Below the pieces are notes generated by a model, which worked only from the letters and a program-made list of their open reading frames with translations, searched no databases and was not told the origin of the DNA. Below are positions 25,800 through 34,759 of a stretch of DNA of 64,000 nucleotides, piece by piece (positions within the stretch are counted from its first letter, which is position 1; each line of letters opens with the position of its first letter). The translations under genes and the position numbers were made by a program. The DNA is from an uncultured Pontibacter sp. (GTDB lineage: Bacteria > Bacteroidota > Bacteroidia > Cytophagales > Hymenobacteraceae), in assembly GCF_947495565.1 (NCBI RefSeq), contig NZ_CANLZM010000006.1:124001-188000 (forward strand), in the 5' to 3' direction.

Positions 25800-28007
25800 A
25801 TGAAATACCTGAAGCCTAAAGCGGCTGCCTCGGCATCGCTTTTGATGGCCTGCCTCGTGGCAGGCTCCGGCTGCTCGTCCAGCAATACTGGCGGCGGCAC
25901 AACAGCCTCTGCCACTGCAGAAGCTACCACCGAGGCTGCCGTTGAACGAACCGCAGCGCAGCCGCCGGTGGCTAAAAAAGACCCTAAAGAATTAACCACC
26001 CACGGCCACACCCGCACAGATAACTACTATTGGCTAAACGAGCGCGAAAACCCGGAAGTAATCTCCTATCTAAACGCTGAAAACGACTACACCAAGCAGA
26101 TGCTGTCTGACACAGAGGAACTGCAGGAGCAGCTGTATGAGGAGATCGTGGGCCGCATTAAGCAGACCGATGAGTCGGTGCCATACAAAGACAATGGCTA
26201 CTGGTACTTTGTGCGCTACGAAGAGGGCAAAGAATACCCTGTTTACGCCCGCAAAAAAGGCACCATGGAGGCGCAGGAGCAGGTAATGCTAAACGCCAAC
26301 CAACGAGCCGAAAACCAAAGCTATTACAACGCCTCCGGCCTGAGCGTAAGCCCGAACAATCAGCTGCTGGCCTTCGGCGAGGATACCGTGAGCCGCCGCA
26401 AGTATACTATTCGCTTTAAAAACCTGCAGACCGGCGAGATGCTGGCCGATGCCATACCAAACACTACAGGCGGAGCCGTATGGGCCAACGACAATAAAAC
26501 TGTGTACTATTCGGTAAAAGACCCGGCGTTGCGCTCTTTCAAAATCTTTAAGCATACTTTGGGCACACCAGCCGAACAAGACCAGGAGATCTTCCATGAG
26601 GCCGACGAGACTTTTAGCACGTTTGTCTTCAAAACCAAGTCTGATAAGTATATCATGATCGGCAGCAACAGCACCATGGCGCAAGAGTACCGCTACCTGG
26701 ATGCTGACAAGCCGGACGGCAAATTTAAAGTGATACAGCCGCGTGAGCGAGGCCTGGAGTACAGCGTAGACCATTTCGGCGACAATTTCTACATTGTTAC
26801 CAACAAGGATGGCGCCACCAACTTTAAGCTGATGCAGACGCCGGTGAGCAAGCCAGGCAAGGAAAACTGGAAAGAACTGCTGCCGCACCGCGAGGATGTA
26901 CTGCTGGAGGGCATCGAGATATTTAAAGACTACCTCACGCTGCAGGAACGTAAAAACGGCCTGACCAACATCCGTGTTAAAAGCTGGAAAGACCCTAAAA
27001 CTGACTATTACATCAATTTTGAGGAAGAAGCTTACACAGCTTACATTGCCAATAACCCGGATTTCGACAGCAAGGAACTGCGTTTTGGCTATACTTCCCT
27101 CACCACGCCTTACTCTACCTATGACTATAACATGCAAACGAAGGAGCGTGAACTGCTGAAGCGCGATGAGGTAGTAGGCGATTTTGATCCGGAAAACTAC
27201 GAAGCGAAGCGCATTTATGCCACCGCCGATGACGGCACTAAAATTCCGATATCGCTGGTTTACCGCAAAGGCCTGAAATTAGATGGCAACAACCCTACCC
27301 TGCAGTATGCTTACGGCTCTTACGGCAGCAGCACCAACCCTGGCTTCAGCTCGGTTCGCCTCAGCCTTCTGGACCGTGGTTTTGTATATGCCATCGCACA
27401 CATTCGCGGAGGACAGGAAATGGGCCGCAAGTGGTACGAAGACGGTAAACTGCTGAAAAAGAAAAACACCTTCACTGACTTTATAGACGCTTCTGAGTTC
27501 CTGATCGAGCAGAAGTATACTAACCCGGATAAATTGTTTGCACAAGGTGGAAGCGCCGGCGGTTTACTAATGGGTGCTGTCGTGAATATGCGTCCGGAGC
27601 TTTACAAAGGAGTGATAGCCGCTGTACCGTTTGTGGATGTGGTTACTACGATGCTCGACACAAGTATACCACTCACCACCGGAGAGTTCGACGAATGGGG
27701 CAACCCGGCCAATAAAGAGTATTACGACTATATGCTGTCTTACTCGCCATACGACAACGTAGAAGCCAAGCCTTACCCGAACATGCTCGTAACCACCGGC
27801 CTCCACGACTCGCAGGTGCAGTACTGGGAGCCTGCCAAGTGGGTAGCCAAACTTCGCGAGATGAAGACCGATGACAATATGCTGCTGCTGCACACCAACA
27901 TGGAAGCCGGCCACGGCGGTGCCTCCGGCCGTTTCCAGCGTTACAAGGAGACAGCCCTGCAGTATGCCTTCCTGCTAAACCTGCTGGAGCAGCAGAACCA
28001 GCAGTAG
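25800..28007 (+). CDS. S9 family peptidase, oligopeptidase B-like lipoprotein
   Basis: A 735-residue exported lipoprotein (lipobox VAGSGCSSS near residue 25). The region from residue 57 is the S9A propeller (THGHTRTDNYYWLNERENPE). The catalytic domain has Ser585 in GGSAGGLLMG, Asp670 in LHDSQVQYWEP and His705 in EAGHGG. The flanking segments (HIRGGQEMGRKWYEDGKLLK, TSIPLTTGEFDEWGNP) match protease II/oligopeptidase B, which cuts after basic residues in short peptides. Unlike the classical cytosolic enzyme it carries a lipoprotein signal, so it acts in the periplasm or at the surface. Terminator at 28038-28072. Confidence 0.9.
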   Translation: MKYLKPKAAASASLLMACLVAGSGCSSSNTGGGTTASATAEATTEAAVERTAAQPPVAKKDPKELTTHGHTRTDNYYWLNERENPEVISYLNAENDYTKQMLSDTEELQEQLYEEIVGRIKQTDESVPYKDNGYWYFVRYEEGKEYPVYARKKGTMEAQEQVMLNANQRAENQSYYNASGLSVSPNNQLLAFGEDTVSRRKYTIRFKNLQTGEMLADAIPNTTGGAVWANDNKTVYYSVKDPALRSFKIFKHTLGTPAEQDQEIFHEADETFSTFVFKTKSDKYIMIGSNSTMAQEYRYLDADKPDGKFKVIQPRERGLEYSVDHFGDNFYIVTNKDGATNFKLMQTPVSKPGKENWKELLPHREDVLLEGIEIFKDYLTLQERKNGLTNIRVKSWKDPKTDYYINFEEEAYTAYIANNPDFDSKELRFGYTSLTTPYSTYDYNMQTKERELLKRDEVVGDFDPENYEAKRIYATADDGTKIPISLVYRKGLKLDGNNPTLQYAYGSYGSSTNPGFSSVRLSLLDRGFVYAIAHIRGGQEMGRKWYEDGKLLKKKNTFTDFIDASEFLIEQKYTNPDKLFAQGGSAGGLLMGAVVNMRPELYKGVIAAVPFVDVVTTMLDTSIPLTTGEFDEWGNPANKEYYDYMLSYSPYDNVEAKPYPNMLVTTGLHDSQVQYWEPAKWVAKLREMKTDDNMLLLHTNMEAGHGGASGRFQRYKETALQYAFLLNLLEQQNQQ

Positions 28008-28037
28008 TACATTGTAAATTATGGCTAAATAATCTTT

Positions 28038-28072
28038 ACCTGCCAATTCTGCTTAAACCAGAGTTGGCAGGT
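28038..28072 (+). terminator. Terminator hairpin after the S9 peptidase
   Basis: 14-bp stem (28038-28051 with 28059-28072; ACCTGCCAATTCTG / CAGAGTTGGCAGGT, one G-U) followed by TTTTATTT. Confidence 0.85.
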
Positions 28073-28112
28073 TTTTATTTGCAACATGATCTGCACCATT
28101 TCACTTTATACC

Positions 28113-29261
28113 ATGAAAACACAACGCCAATTAACTTTATTACCTGTACTTGCCCTGCTAATTCTGTGTCTCTCCTGTGGGGAGCAATCAAAAGGATATG
28201 AAATTACGGGGAATGTTGCAGACCTTGCTGACGGCACAAAAGTTATACTTCAGAATGGGGAAACCGGAGAAACCATAGACTCCGCATTTGTACAGCAAAA
28301 CTACTTTCAGTTCAAGGGCAAGTTGGATGAAGCCCCACAGTTACTCTCTCTGCTATTTTCCTATAAAAACGAACCCTTGTACACTACCCTGTTCATCGGT
28401 AACGAAGCGGTAGAAGTAAAAGGTAACATAAGTGATTTACCAAAGAATCTGGTTGTTACCGGTTCTGAGCACCATGTCTATAAGCACCGGCTTGATAGCC
28501 TAACCGCTGATTTGGACATCTCCAGAAATAAGTATCTGTCAGACATGTTTGCGTTGAGAGCCAATGGAGCGTGGAATGACAGCTTACAGGCAGCCTATTG
28601 GGGCGAAAACGGACATATCACTTTAATAGATTTACAAACTAGCCAAATCCAAAACAGGTTCTACAGCAATAATCTTGAGTCAGAATATACGCTTTTACAG
28701 CTCGTACTAAATAAGGCCGCAATTGCTCCAGACACACTTCGTGCTTTTTATAATCGCCTCTCCCCAAAGTATAAAGACAGTAAGTATAGCAAAGTACTCG
28801 CTACTTACCTTGCTCATCCGGAACTAGAGCTCAAAAATCAATTTTACGACTTTGAGGCTGAGGACAAAAGCGGCACCAAAGTAAAACTGTCTGAGTTAAT
28901 AGGCGACAAGTATATTCTGCTCGATTTTGCATCTCCAGGCTGTAGCTGGTGCAAAAAAGCACTCCCATCACAGAAGCAAATCGCTACTAAGTTCCGGGAA
29001 CAGTTAAAGCCCGTTACATTTTATGTAGACAAAAACAAAGAGGAGTGGGTGAAGCACAACAGGAAAGAAGACATAACCTGGGCCAGTTTATGGGATAAGA
29101 ACGGCCGCCACAGTGATGCCTACACCAAGTATAGAGTAGCTGCCACTCCAACTTATTTTTTAATCAACAGACAAGGAGTTATAGTTGGCAAATGGGAAGG
29201 CTATCAGGATAAGCTTGAGGAAGAAATTTTACAGATTCTCCACGCTCAGCAGCTGAATTAA
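28113..29261 (+). CDS. TlpA/ResA-like thioredoxin lipoprotein with DUF4369 domain
   Basis: About 382 residues. Lipoprotein signal with Cys in LCLSCGEQ. The N-terminal DUF4369-type domain reads YEITGNVADLADGTKVILQN through AVEVKGNISDLP. The C-terminal thioredoxin fold has the redox pair in SPGCSWCKKALPSQ and the cis-Pro segment VAATPTYFLINRQGVIVGKW. It is a periplasm-facing thiol-disulfide oxidoreductase of the type common in Bacteroidota. I start at 28113 because it begins with a normal signal sequence; an in-frame ATG at 28086 would add nine residues. The preceding terminator separates it from the peptidase. Confidence 0.87.
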   Translation: MKTQRQLTLLPVLALLILCLSCGEQSKGYEITGNVADLADGTKVILQNGETGETIDSAFVQQNYFQFKGKLDEAPQLLSLLFSYKNEPLYTTLFIGNEAVEVKGNISDLPKNLVVTGSEHHVYKHRLDSLTADLDISRNKYLSDMFALRANGAWNDSLQAAYWGENGHITLIDLQTSQIQNRFYSNNLESEYTLLQLVLNKAAIAPDTLRAFYNRLSPKYKDSKYSKVLATYLAHPELELKNQFYDFEAEDKSGTKVKLSELIGDKYILLDFASPGCSWCKKALPSQKQIATKFREQLKPVTFYVDKNKEEWVKHNRKEDITWASLWDKNGRHSDAYTKYRVAATPTYFLINRQGVIVGKWEGYQDKLEEEILQILHAQQLN

Positions 29262-29341
29262 GATTAGGTAGAACAAGATGATTTTAACTAAGCGATAGGC
29301 AGATACAACTGCTATTTAAAATAAAAATAACATCATAAAAC

Positions 29342-29371
29342 TTGCAACATTGTTGCAAAAAACTACCTTTG
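29342..29371 (+). promoter_or_regulatory. Promoter TTG-N19-TACCTTTG overlapped by a 17-bp dyad operator
   Basis: TTG at 29342-29344 and TACCTTTG at 29364-29371 are separated by exactly 19 bases, the canonical Bacteroidota sigma-70 promoter layout. The -33 TTG is the first part of a perfect dyad TTGCAACA-T-TGTTGCAA (29342-29358). A repressor bound there would block RNA polymerase. The symmetry and length fit a Fur/Zur-type or similar metalloregulator, and the genes downstream fit metal uptake. The regulator's identity is inference. Confidence 0.7.
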
Positions 29372-29413
29372 CTTTCTATTTTAAATTCCATATAAAATAT
29401 TTACCTTAATAAG

Positions 29414-29731
29414 GTGAAATGCTTTCGTGCACATATCGCTTTGCTTCTACTGGTACTATTCGCAAGAGTACTTATACCGGAGGCTGCGGTTTTATCTTTG
29501 CATGAGCACAAACATACAGAAGACGCCACGCCAACTTCTGACTTCAAAGTGAGTACCAAGCACCAGCATTGCAATGTAGACGACCTTTACAATGCTGACT
29601 TCACTTCTCCATCTTTCTCTTTTGAGTTAAAATTAACTCCGGTGGAGGCTCTCTATGTGCAGCCCTACAGCTTTGCCTGGAAATTCACTTACCCCCACAA
29701 CACCTATCTGCGCGGCCCGCCTGTGGCTTAG
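29414..29731 (+). CDS. Small exported His-rich protein (105 aa), first gene of the metal-uptake region
   Basis: GTG start, then a basic N-terminus and hydrophobic signal segment (HIALLLLVLFARVLIPEAAV). The mature chain has clustered His and acidic residues (LHEHKHTEDATP, KHQHCNVDD) that could bind metal, and ends YLRGPPVA. Short exported proteins of this build often precede TonB receptors in Bacteroidota. It sits 43 bases after the promoter/operator and 236 bases before the TonB receptor. No named family is recognised. A metal-chaperone or metal-sensing role is inferred from the His pattern and the context. Confidence 0.6.
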   Translation: MKCFRAHIALLLLVLFARVLIPEAAVLSLHEHKHTEDATPTSDFKVSTKHQHCNVDDLYNADFTSPSFSFELKLTPVEALYVQPYSFAWKFTYPHNTYLRGPPVA

Positions 29732-29967
29732 GCAGGTAAACTTTATACTTCCTTTCTGAGGCAGGTGCTCCTTTGCATTTGCCTGAGCAGCTTGCTTATA
29801 CTTGTCCTCCAGCTGGTTTGGCTGTAAGTATAGCTATGCTCAGGTCTGTCCGCACGTGTCACTCTAGTAGCGCTTTGCCTGCCGCTGTTTTCTGCTTTCC
29901 CTTTCTTGATACAGTATAAATTCACGGCTTTGCAGCCGCGGCAACAGGCATTCTATACCTATACCCA

Positions 29968-32400
29968 ATGAAAAAAATTCTTCTCCTTATACTTTTCCTT
30001 TCAATCCAGATAGTTGCCACAGCGCAAAACAGCGGCAGTATCAGCGGGAAACTGATTACCCCGGGCGGGAGTCCGGCAGAAGGCATAACGGTGATGCTGA
30101 CGCAGGGGAATTTTGCCACTCTAACCGATTTAAACGGGGATTATATTTTGCAGAACCTGCCGCTGGGCAGCCATATGGTGGTAGCCAGAGGGTTAGGCTT
30201 CAAAGAAGTGCGCCGCGAAGTACTGCTTTCCGCAGATGCCCCAGCTGCTATCTTGAACATCACTCTCACGGCTAGCAGCAATGCGCTGCAGGAGGTGGAG
30301 GTGCTAGGCCGCAAGGAGACTTCCTATAAAAGCGAGTATTCCTTTATCGGCACTAAAACCGCCTCCCTTGTTATCGACGTGCCGCAAACCATCTCCACGG
30401 TAACCAAGGAGCTGATGGAGGACCAGCAGGCCTACCGCCTGACCGACGTGGTGAAGAACATTGCGGGCGTTAACCTGTACACGCACTACGACGACATGAC
30501 GGTGCGCGGCTTCCGCAATGGCTACGAAAGTGGCTACAGGCTCCTGAACGGGATGCGCTCGGGCTACAGTTACGGGAATGGCTTTTTTCGGATCCCGGTG
30601 ACGGCCAACATTGAGCGGGTGGAGGTGCTGAAAGGCCCTGGCGCGGCACTTTTCGGCGACATTAACCCGGGTGGCACGATCAACATGGTGACCAAGAAAC
30701 CGCTGGAGGAAGAACGCAAGGCGGTGAGCTTTTCGGTAGGCAGCTTCAACACAGTACGCACCGCCCTCGACTTTACCGGTCCGCTGAACGAGAACCAAAC
30801 CATGCTCTACCGTCTCAACTTCAGCTATGAGGATACCGAAACCTTCCGCGACATCATCGACAATAAATCCCTCCTCATTGCGCCCACGGTAACCTTTCTG
30901 CCGACCGACAAAACGACCATCAACGCAGAGCTGGTGTACAGCAACTTCGACGGCTACCTGGACCGTGGGCTAGTGATTCGTGGGGGCGATCTGTTCGGTA
31001 TGCCTTTCTCGTCGGCGCTTAATCAGCCAAGCGATTATTTCAAGATCAACGATTTTTACCTGAATGCCTCCCTTAACCACGGGTTTACAGACTGGCTTTC
31101 ATTCAACGCATCATACCTGAAGTTTACCTACTCTGAGGACCTGAGCGAGCACCGCACTGGCTATAATTTCCTAGATGCCCCGGCCAACACCATCATGGAC
31201 CTACGCTATTACAACCGCGTGGCGGAGGAGTATACCAACAGCTTCTCCGGGTACTTTACCCTGAACGCCAACACCGGTGCCATTAGCCATAAAATAGCTG
31301 TTGGGGCCGATTATATCGAGTTCAATACAGATAAGAACAGCTCGATGTGGGAGGCGAGGCAGCAGCTGATCGACGGAAAACCGGTGCAGCTGTCCTTCGA
31401 CCTGAACAACCCCTTTTACGAGCTGCGCGACCCGAGCAAGTACATCAGGCGCCCGCTGCCGAGCTGGTTCACAGACTATATTAACGCGGTATACAACACC
31501 ACCGGTATTTACGTGCAGGACCAGGTGGACCTGACCTCCAGGCTGAGCATGTTGGGCGGTTTGCGTTATGAGATGTTCCGGGATGAGCGCGACTACGGCG
31601 ATGGTGAGGAGCAGGTGCTGCAAAGCGTACTGTTGCCGCGCCTGGGCCTGACCTACAGTATACTCGACAACCTGAACTACTTTGCCAGCTACAGCCAGGG
31701 CTTTAAGCCGCTGAAGCCGGAGTTTATTAAGTTTCCTGAGCGCTACGGCAGCCAGGAGCCTTTCAAGAACGAAACCAGCTACCAGATTGAAACCGGCCTG
31801 AAAGGCGAGTTCTTCAACAAAGGCCTTTTCGCGACGCTCTCGCTTTACCAGATCGAGAAAAAGAACATGCTGGTGAACACGGCGCAACTCACTCTGGAAG
31901 GCAATCCGATCTATCGCCAAAACGGCAAGGCGCGCTCGCAGGGTGCTGAACTGGAACTGAGCGGTACCCTTCGCCCAAACCTGAGCCTTAACTTCAACTA
32001 TGCCTATAACCGCACAGAGGTGCTGGAGTCGAGTGTGGCGGTAGAAAACGGCATGCCGCTGGCCAATGCGCCGGAGCACGCGGGAGGTTTGTGGGCCAAG
32101 TATACCTTCGATTTGCCTGCGCTGCGCGGCTTAGGCTTTGCTGTGGGTGGGCAGCACATGAGCCGCCGCCGCATGGAAAGCCAGGTGAACGACATCCAGT
32201 CAGGGGAAATGCTGTGGTCGTACTGGCCATCTTACACCACCCTGGATGCTGCCCTTTTCTACAACATCAACAAGTTTAAGTTTAACCTGAACATGAACAA
32301 CCTGCTGGACGAGAAGTACTTCGTGGGCGGCTACGATTACTACCGCTCAAGCCCGGGCGCGCCACGCAATTTTATGGCAACGATAGGCTATACTTTTTAA
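29968..32400 (+). CDS. TonB-dependent siderophore/metal receptor with carboxypeptidase-like domain
   Basis: An 810-residue outer-membrane receptor. Signal peptide (1-19), then a carboxypeptidase-regulatory-like domain (GSISGKLITPGGSPAEGITV to NLPLGSHMVVARG). Next is a TonB-dependent siderophore receptor plug (TIGR01783 type): VIDVPQTISTVTKELMEDQQ, MTVRGFRNG, ANIERVEVLKGPGAALFGDI, NPGGTINMVTKKP. The barrel ends in RNFMATIGYTF with terminal Phe. It has no STN signalling domain, unlike the receptor at 54482. Together with the operator upstream and the ABC genes downstream it suggests regulated uptake of a metal complex. The AAGTAT/ATACTT motif is absent from 29998 to 32097. Confidence 0.9.
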   Translation: MKKILLLILFLSIQIVATAQNSGSISGKLITPGGSPAEGITVMLTQGNFATLTDLNGDYILQNLPLGSHMVVARGLGFKEVRREVLLSADAPAAILNITLTASSNALQEVEVLGRKETSYKSEYSFIGTKTASLVIDVPQTISTVTKELMEDQQAYRLTDVVKNIAGVNLYTHYDDMTVRGFRNGYESGYRLLNGMRSGYSYGNGFFRIPVTANIERVEVLKGPGAALFGDINPGGTINMVTKKPLEEERKAVSFSVGSFNTVRTALDFTGPLNENQTMLYRLNFSYEDTETFRDIIDNKSLLIAPTVTFLPTDKTTINAELVYSNFDGYLDRGLVIRGGDLFGMPFSSALNQPSDYFKINDFYLNASLNHGFTDWLSFNASYLKFTYSEDLSEHRTGYNFLDAPANTIMDLRYYNRVAEEYTNSFSGYFTLNANTGAISHKIAVGADYIEFNTDKNSSMWEARQQLIDGKPVQLSFDLNNPFYELRDPSKYIRRPLPSWFTDYINAVYNTTGIYVQDQVDLTSRLSMLGGLRYEMFRDERDYGDGEEQVLQSVLLPRLGLTYSILDNLNYFASYSQGFKPLKPEFIKFPERYGSQEPFKNETSYQIETGLKGEFFNKGLFATLSLYQIEKKNMLVNTAQLTLEGNPIYRQNGKARSQGAELELSGTLRPNLSLNFNYAYNRTEVLESSVAVENGMPLANAPEHAGGLWAKYTFDLPALRGLGFAVGGQHMSRRRMESQVNDIQSGEMLWSYWPSYTTLDAALFYNINKFKFNLNMNNLLDEKYFVGGYDYYRSSPGAPRNFMATIGYTF

Positions 32401-32428
32401 GGAAGACGGGTGCGATTTTGATGCTTTT

Positions 32429-32532
32429 GCTGGTGCGAGCTTGCAGCTCGTACCTCTCTTTCTGCTCTTCTTGAGTAGCGATAATGTAGAGGAAGACACA
32501 ATATAAAGTACGAGCTACAAACTCGCACCAGC
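32429..32532. repeat. Paired inverted palindromic repeat (BIME/REP-like)
   Basis: A 25-base arm at 32429-32453 (inner part CGAGCTTGCAGCTCG, itself palindromic) is repeated inverted at 32508-32532 with two transitions, separated by 54 bases. It lies between the TonB receptor and the ABC operon. Two palindromic units in opposite orientation are the build of a bacterial interspersed mosaic element. Confidence 0.65.
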
Positions 32533-32621
32533 GGAGGGACAAAATTTACAGACATAACATACTTTATACTTTAAAAAGCTAACTCCTAAATACTTACCAA
32601 TTAGTCAAACTAAAAAATCAA

Positions 32622-33332
32622 ATGAACACAGTTTTAGAAGCAAAGCAACTCCGGAAGGAGTACCTCAGCAAAGTGGCGCTGCAGGGGCTAGACCTGCAGA
32701 TCAACGCTGGTGAAATCTTCTGCCTGCTCGGGCAGAACGGCGCGGGCAAATCCACGACTATCAATCTGTTTCTGGGTTTTATACAGCCTACTTCCGGTGC
32801 GGCTTTTATCAATGGGCTGGAGGTGGCAGCCAACGTGACAAAGGTGAAGGAGTTTTTAGCTTATATCCCTGAAAACGTAATGCTCTACCCCAACCTGACG
32901 GGGCTGGAGAACCTGGCCTTGTTCAGTAGCCTGGCTGGTTTCGATTATAAAAAGGATGAGCTGATATACTACCTGGTGCAGGCGGGCCTGCCTGCCGAGG
33001 CCGCTGGCCGAAGGATAGGTGGTTACTCCAAGGGTATGCGCCAGAAGGTGGGTATCGCCATTGCGGTGGCCAAGCATGCCAGCGTGCTGCTGCTCGACGA
33101 GCCTACCTCCGGCCTCGACCCCAAAGCCAGCAACGAGTTCTCGGAGCTGCTGCTTAAACTCAGCGACCAGGGCACGGCTATTTTTATGGCTACCCACGAC
33201 ATCTTCCGTTCGAAAGAAGTTGGCTCGCGCATCGGTATTATGCGCGAAGGGGAACTGGTGGATGTGCTGCCGGCCGCTACTCTTAATGCCAACGAACTGG
33301 AAAGCCTGTACCTGAACTATATGCACGTGTAA
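32622..33332 (+). CDS. ABC transporter ATP-binding protein
   Basis: A 236-residue ATPase. Walker A is GQNGAGKST, the ABC signature is YSKGMRQKVGIA, Walker B is LLLDEPTSGLDP, and the H-loop is ATHD. It is a single-domain ABC-2 type subunit that powers the two permeases encoded directly downstream (2- and 3-base gaps). Such three-gene sets handle export or membrane insertion rather than classical import. Their place behind the TonB receptor suggests they act in the same metal or natural-product pathway, but a 220-base gap with a repeat element separates them, so co-transcription is not certain. Confidence 0.9.
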   Translation: MNTVLEAKQLRKEYLSKVALQGLDLQINAGEIFCLLGQNGAGKSTTINLFLGFIQPTSGAAFINGLEVAANVTKVKEFLAYIPENVMLYPNLTGLENLALFSSLAGFDYKKDELIYYLVQAGLPAEAAGRRIGGYSKGMRQKVGIAIAVAKHASVLLLDEPTSGLDPKASNEFSELLLKLSDQGTAIFMATHDIFRSKEVGSRIGIMREGELVDVLPAATLNANELESLYLNYMHV

Positions 33333-33334
33333 GG

Positions 33335-34756
33335 ATGATCAAAAGTATAGCAAAGAAAGAATTTTTCAGCACCCTCCGCGACAGCCGTTTTGTGGCGCTT
33401 AGCGTTATCGTGCTGCTGCTTTTGCTGGCGGCCACGGTGGTGGGGCTGCACAGTTACAACACCCTGCAGCAAGAGCGTGGCGTGGCGCAGCAAACCGTTA
33501 ATGACCAGTTCGCCAACGCCCAGGATAGGCACCCGCACCGCATGGCGCATTACGGTTCCTACGCTTTCCGGCCGAAGTCAAGTATAAGCTTCCTTGATTT
33601 CGGACTGGATTCATATACGGGGGCTTCGGTATACATGGAGGCGCACCGCCAAAACAGCGCTAACTTTAGCCAGGCGCAGCAATCCGGTTCCCTGATTCGT
33701 TTCGGGGAGATGACGGTGGCTTTTGTGCTGCAAATGCTCATTCCACTGCTCATCATCTTTCTGTGTTTCGGAGCCTTTACGCAGGAGAAGGAGACGGGCA
33801 CGCTGAAGCTTTTGCTGAGCCAGGGCGTTTCGCTGCGGCAGGTGGCTTGGGCAAAGGTGGCCGGTTACAGCAAAGTGGTGGCGCTGGTGACGGCCCCTGC
33901 GCTGGTGCTGGCAAGCATGCTGCTGTTTGGTAAGGGCGGCTTCGAGTTGGGCGGTGATGTGCTGCTACGGCTGCTGGGGTTTATGGTGTTTTACCTGGCG
34001 TACTTCTTCATATTTATTGTGCTGTCGGTGGTGGTGTCGGCTTTGCACCAGCGCTCCAGCACGGCCCTCGTCACGCTGCTGGGCATCTGGATTCTGTGCT
34101 GCGTGATCATACCCAAGGCATCTGCCAACCTGGGCGCCAGCCTTTATACTACGCCCACCAAAGCGCAGATGGATGCCGATGTGCACAAGGAAGTGGCCAA
34201 AGGTATAGACGGCCATAACTCGCAGGATGCCCGCGCCGAGGCGCTAAAGCAGGAGCTGCTGCAAAAGTACAAAGTCAAAACTATGGAAGAACTGCCCGTG
34301 AACTTCGATGGTATCTGGATGGCTGTGGGCGAGGAACAGAGCAGCAAGGTATACCAAGAGCACTTTGGTGAGCTGACGGATATTTTCGAGAAACAGAACC
34401 GCATCTCGGAGTACGCTGGCTTGCTGAACCCTTACCTGGCGGTGCGCCACCTCTCGATGGGTATGGCTGGTGCCGACTTCAGCCATTATATCCACTTCCA
34501 GCAAACGGCCGAAAATTATCGCTACAACATAGCCCAGGAACTGAACCACCTGCAAGCCACAAAGTTAAAGTATGGCGACAAGGAAACCCGCCTGAGCAGC
34601 GAAACCTGGGCGGCCATGAAACCCTTCACCTACGAAACCCCGACGGCCGGCTGGGCGCTGGGCAAGCACCTCGTATCCGTAGTGGCGCTGCTGTTGTGGG
34701 TGGCGCTGGTGTGCACGCTGGGTATAAAACTGATTGATAACACCAAAGTGGCCTAA
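33335..34756 (+). CDS. ABC-2 type transporter permease (first)
   Basis: A 473-residue inner-membrane protein. An N-terminal helix (FVALSVIVLLLLLAATVVGL) is followed by a long periplasmic region and a cluster of five or six helices after residue 125 (VLQMLIPLLIIFLCFGAFTQ, EKETGTLKLLLSQGVSLRQV). The EKExGTLxLLLSQ cytosolic coupling helix is the hallmark of NosY-like ABC-2 permeases. A second extracytoplasmic region lies between residues 260 and 440, then a final helix. The start is 2 bases after the ATPase stop. It pairs with the next permease. Confidence 0.87.
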   Translation: MIKSIAKKEFFSTLRDSRFVALSVIVLLLLLAATVVGLHSYNTLQQERGVAQQTVNDQFANAQDRHPHRMAHYGSYAFRPKSSISFLDFGLDSYTGASVYMEAHRQNSANFSQAQQSGSLIRFGEMTVAFVLQMLIPLLIIFLCFGAFTQEKETGTLKLLLSQGVSLRQVAWAKVAGYSKVVALVTAPALVLASMLLFGKGGFELGGDVLLRLLGFMVFYLAYFFIFIVLSVVVSALHQRSSTALVTLLGIWILCCVIIPKASANLGASLYTTPTKAQMDADVHKEVAKGIDGHNSQDARAEALKQELLQKYKVKTMEELPVNFDGIWMAVGEEQSSKVYQEHFGELTDIFEKQNRISEYAGLLNPYLAVRHLSMGMAGADFSHYIHFQQTAENYRYNIAQELNHLQATKLKYGDKETRLSSETWAAMKPFTYETPTAGWALGKHLVSVVALLLWVALVCTLGIKLIDNTKVA

Positions 34757-34759
34757 ACG

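Noticed and set aside
31201-32079. A 292-codon minus-strand frame within the TonB receptor, and similar long antisense frames at 26289-27137 and 56108-56905
   Set aside because: All are mirror frames of clear genes in GC-rich codon contexts, without start signals or domains.
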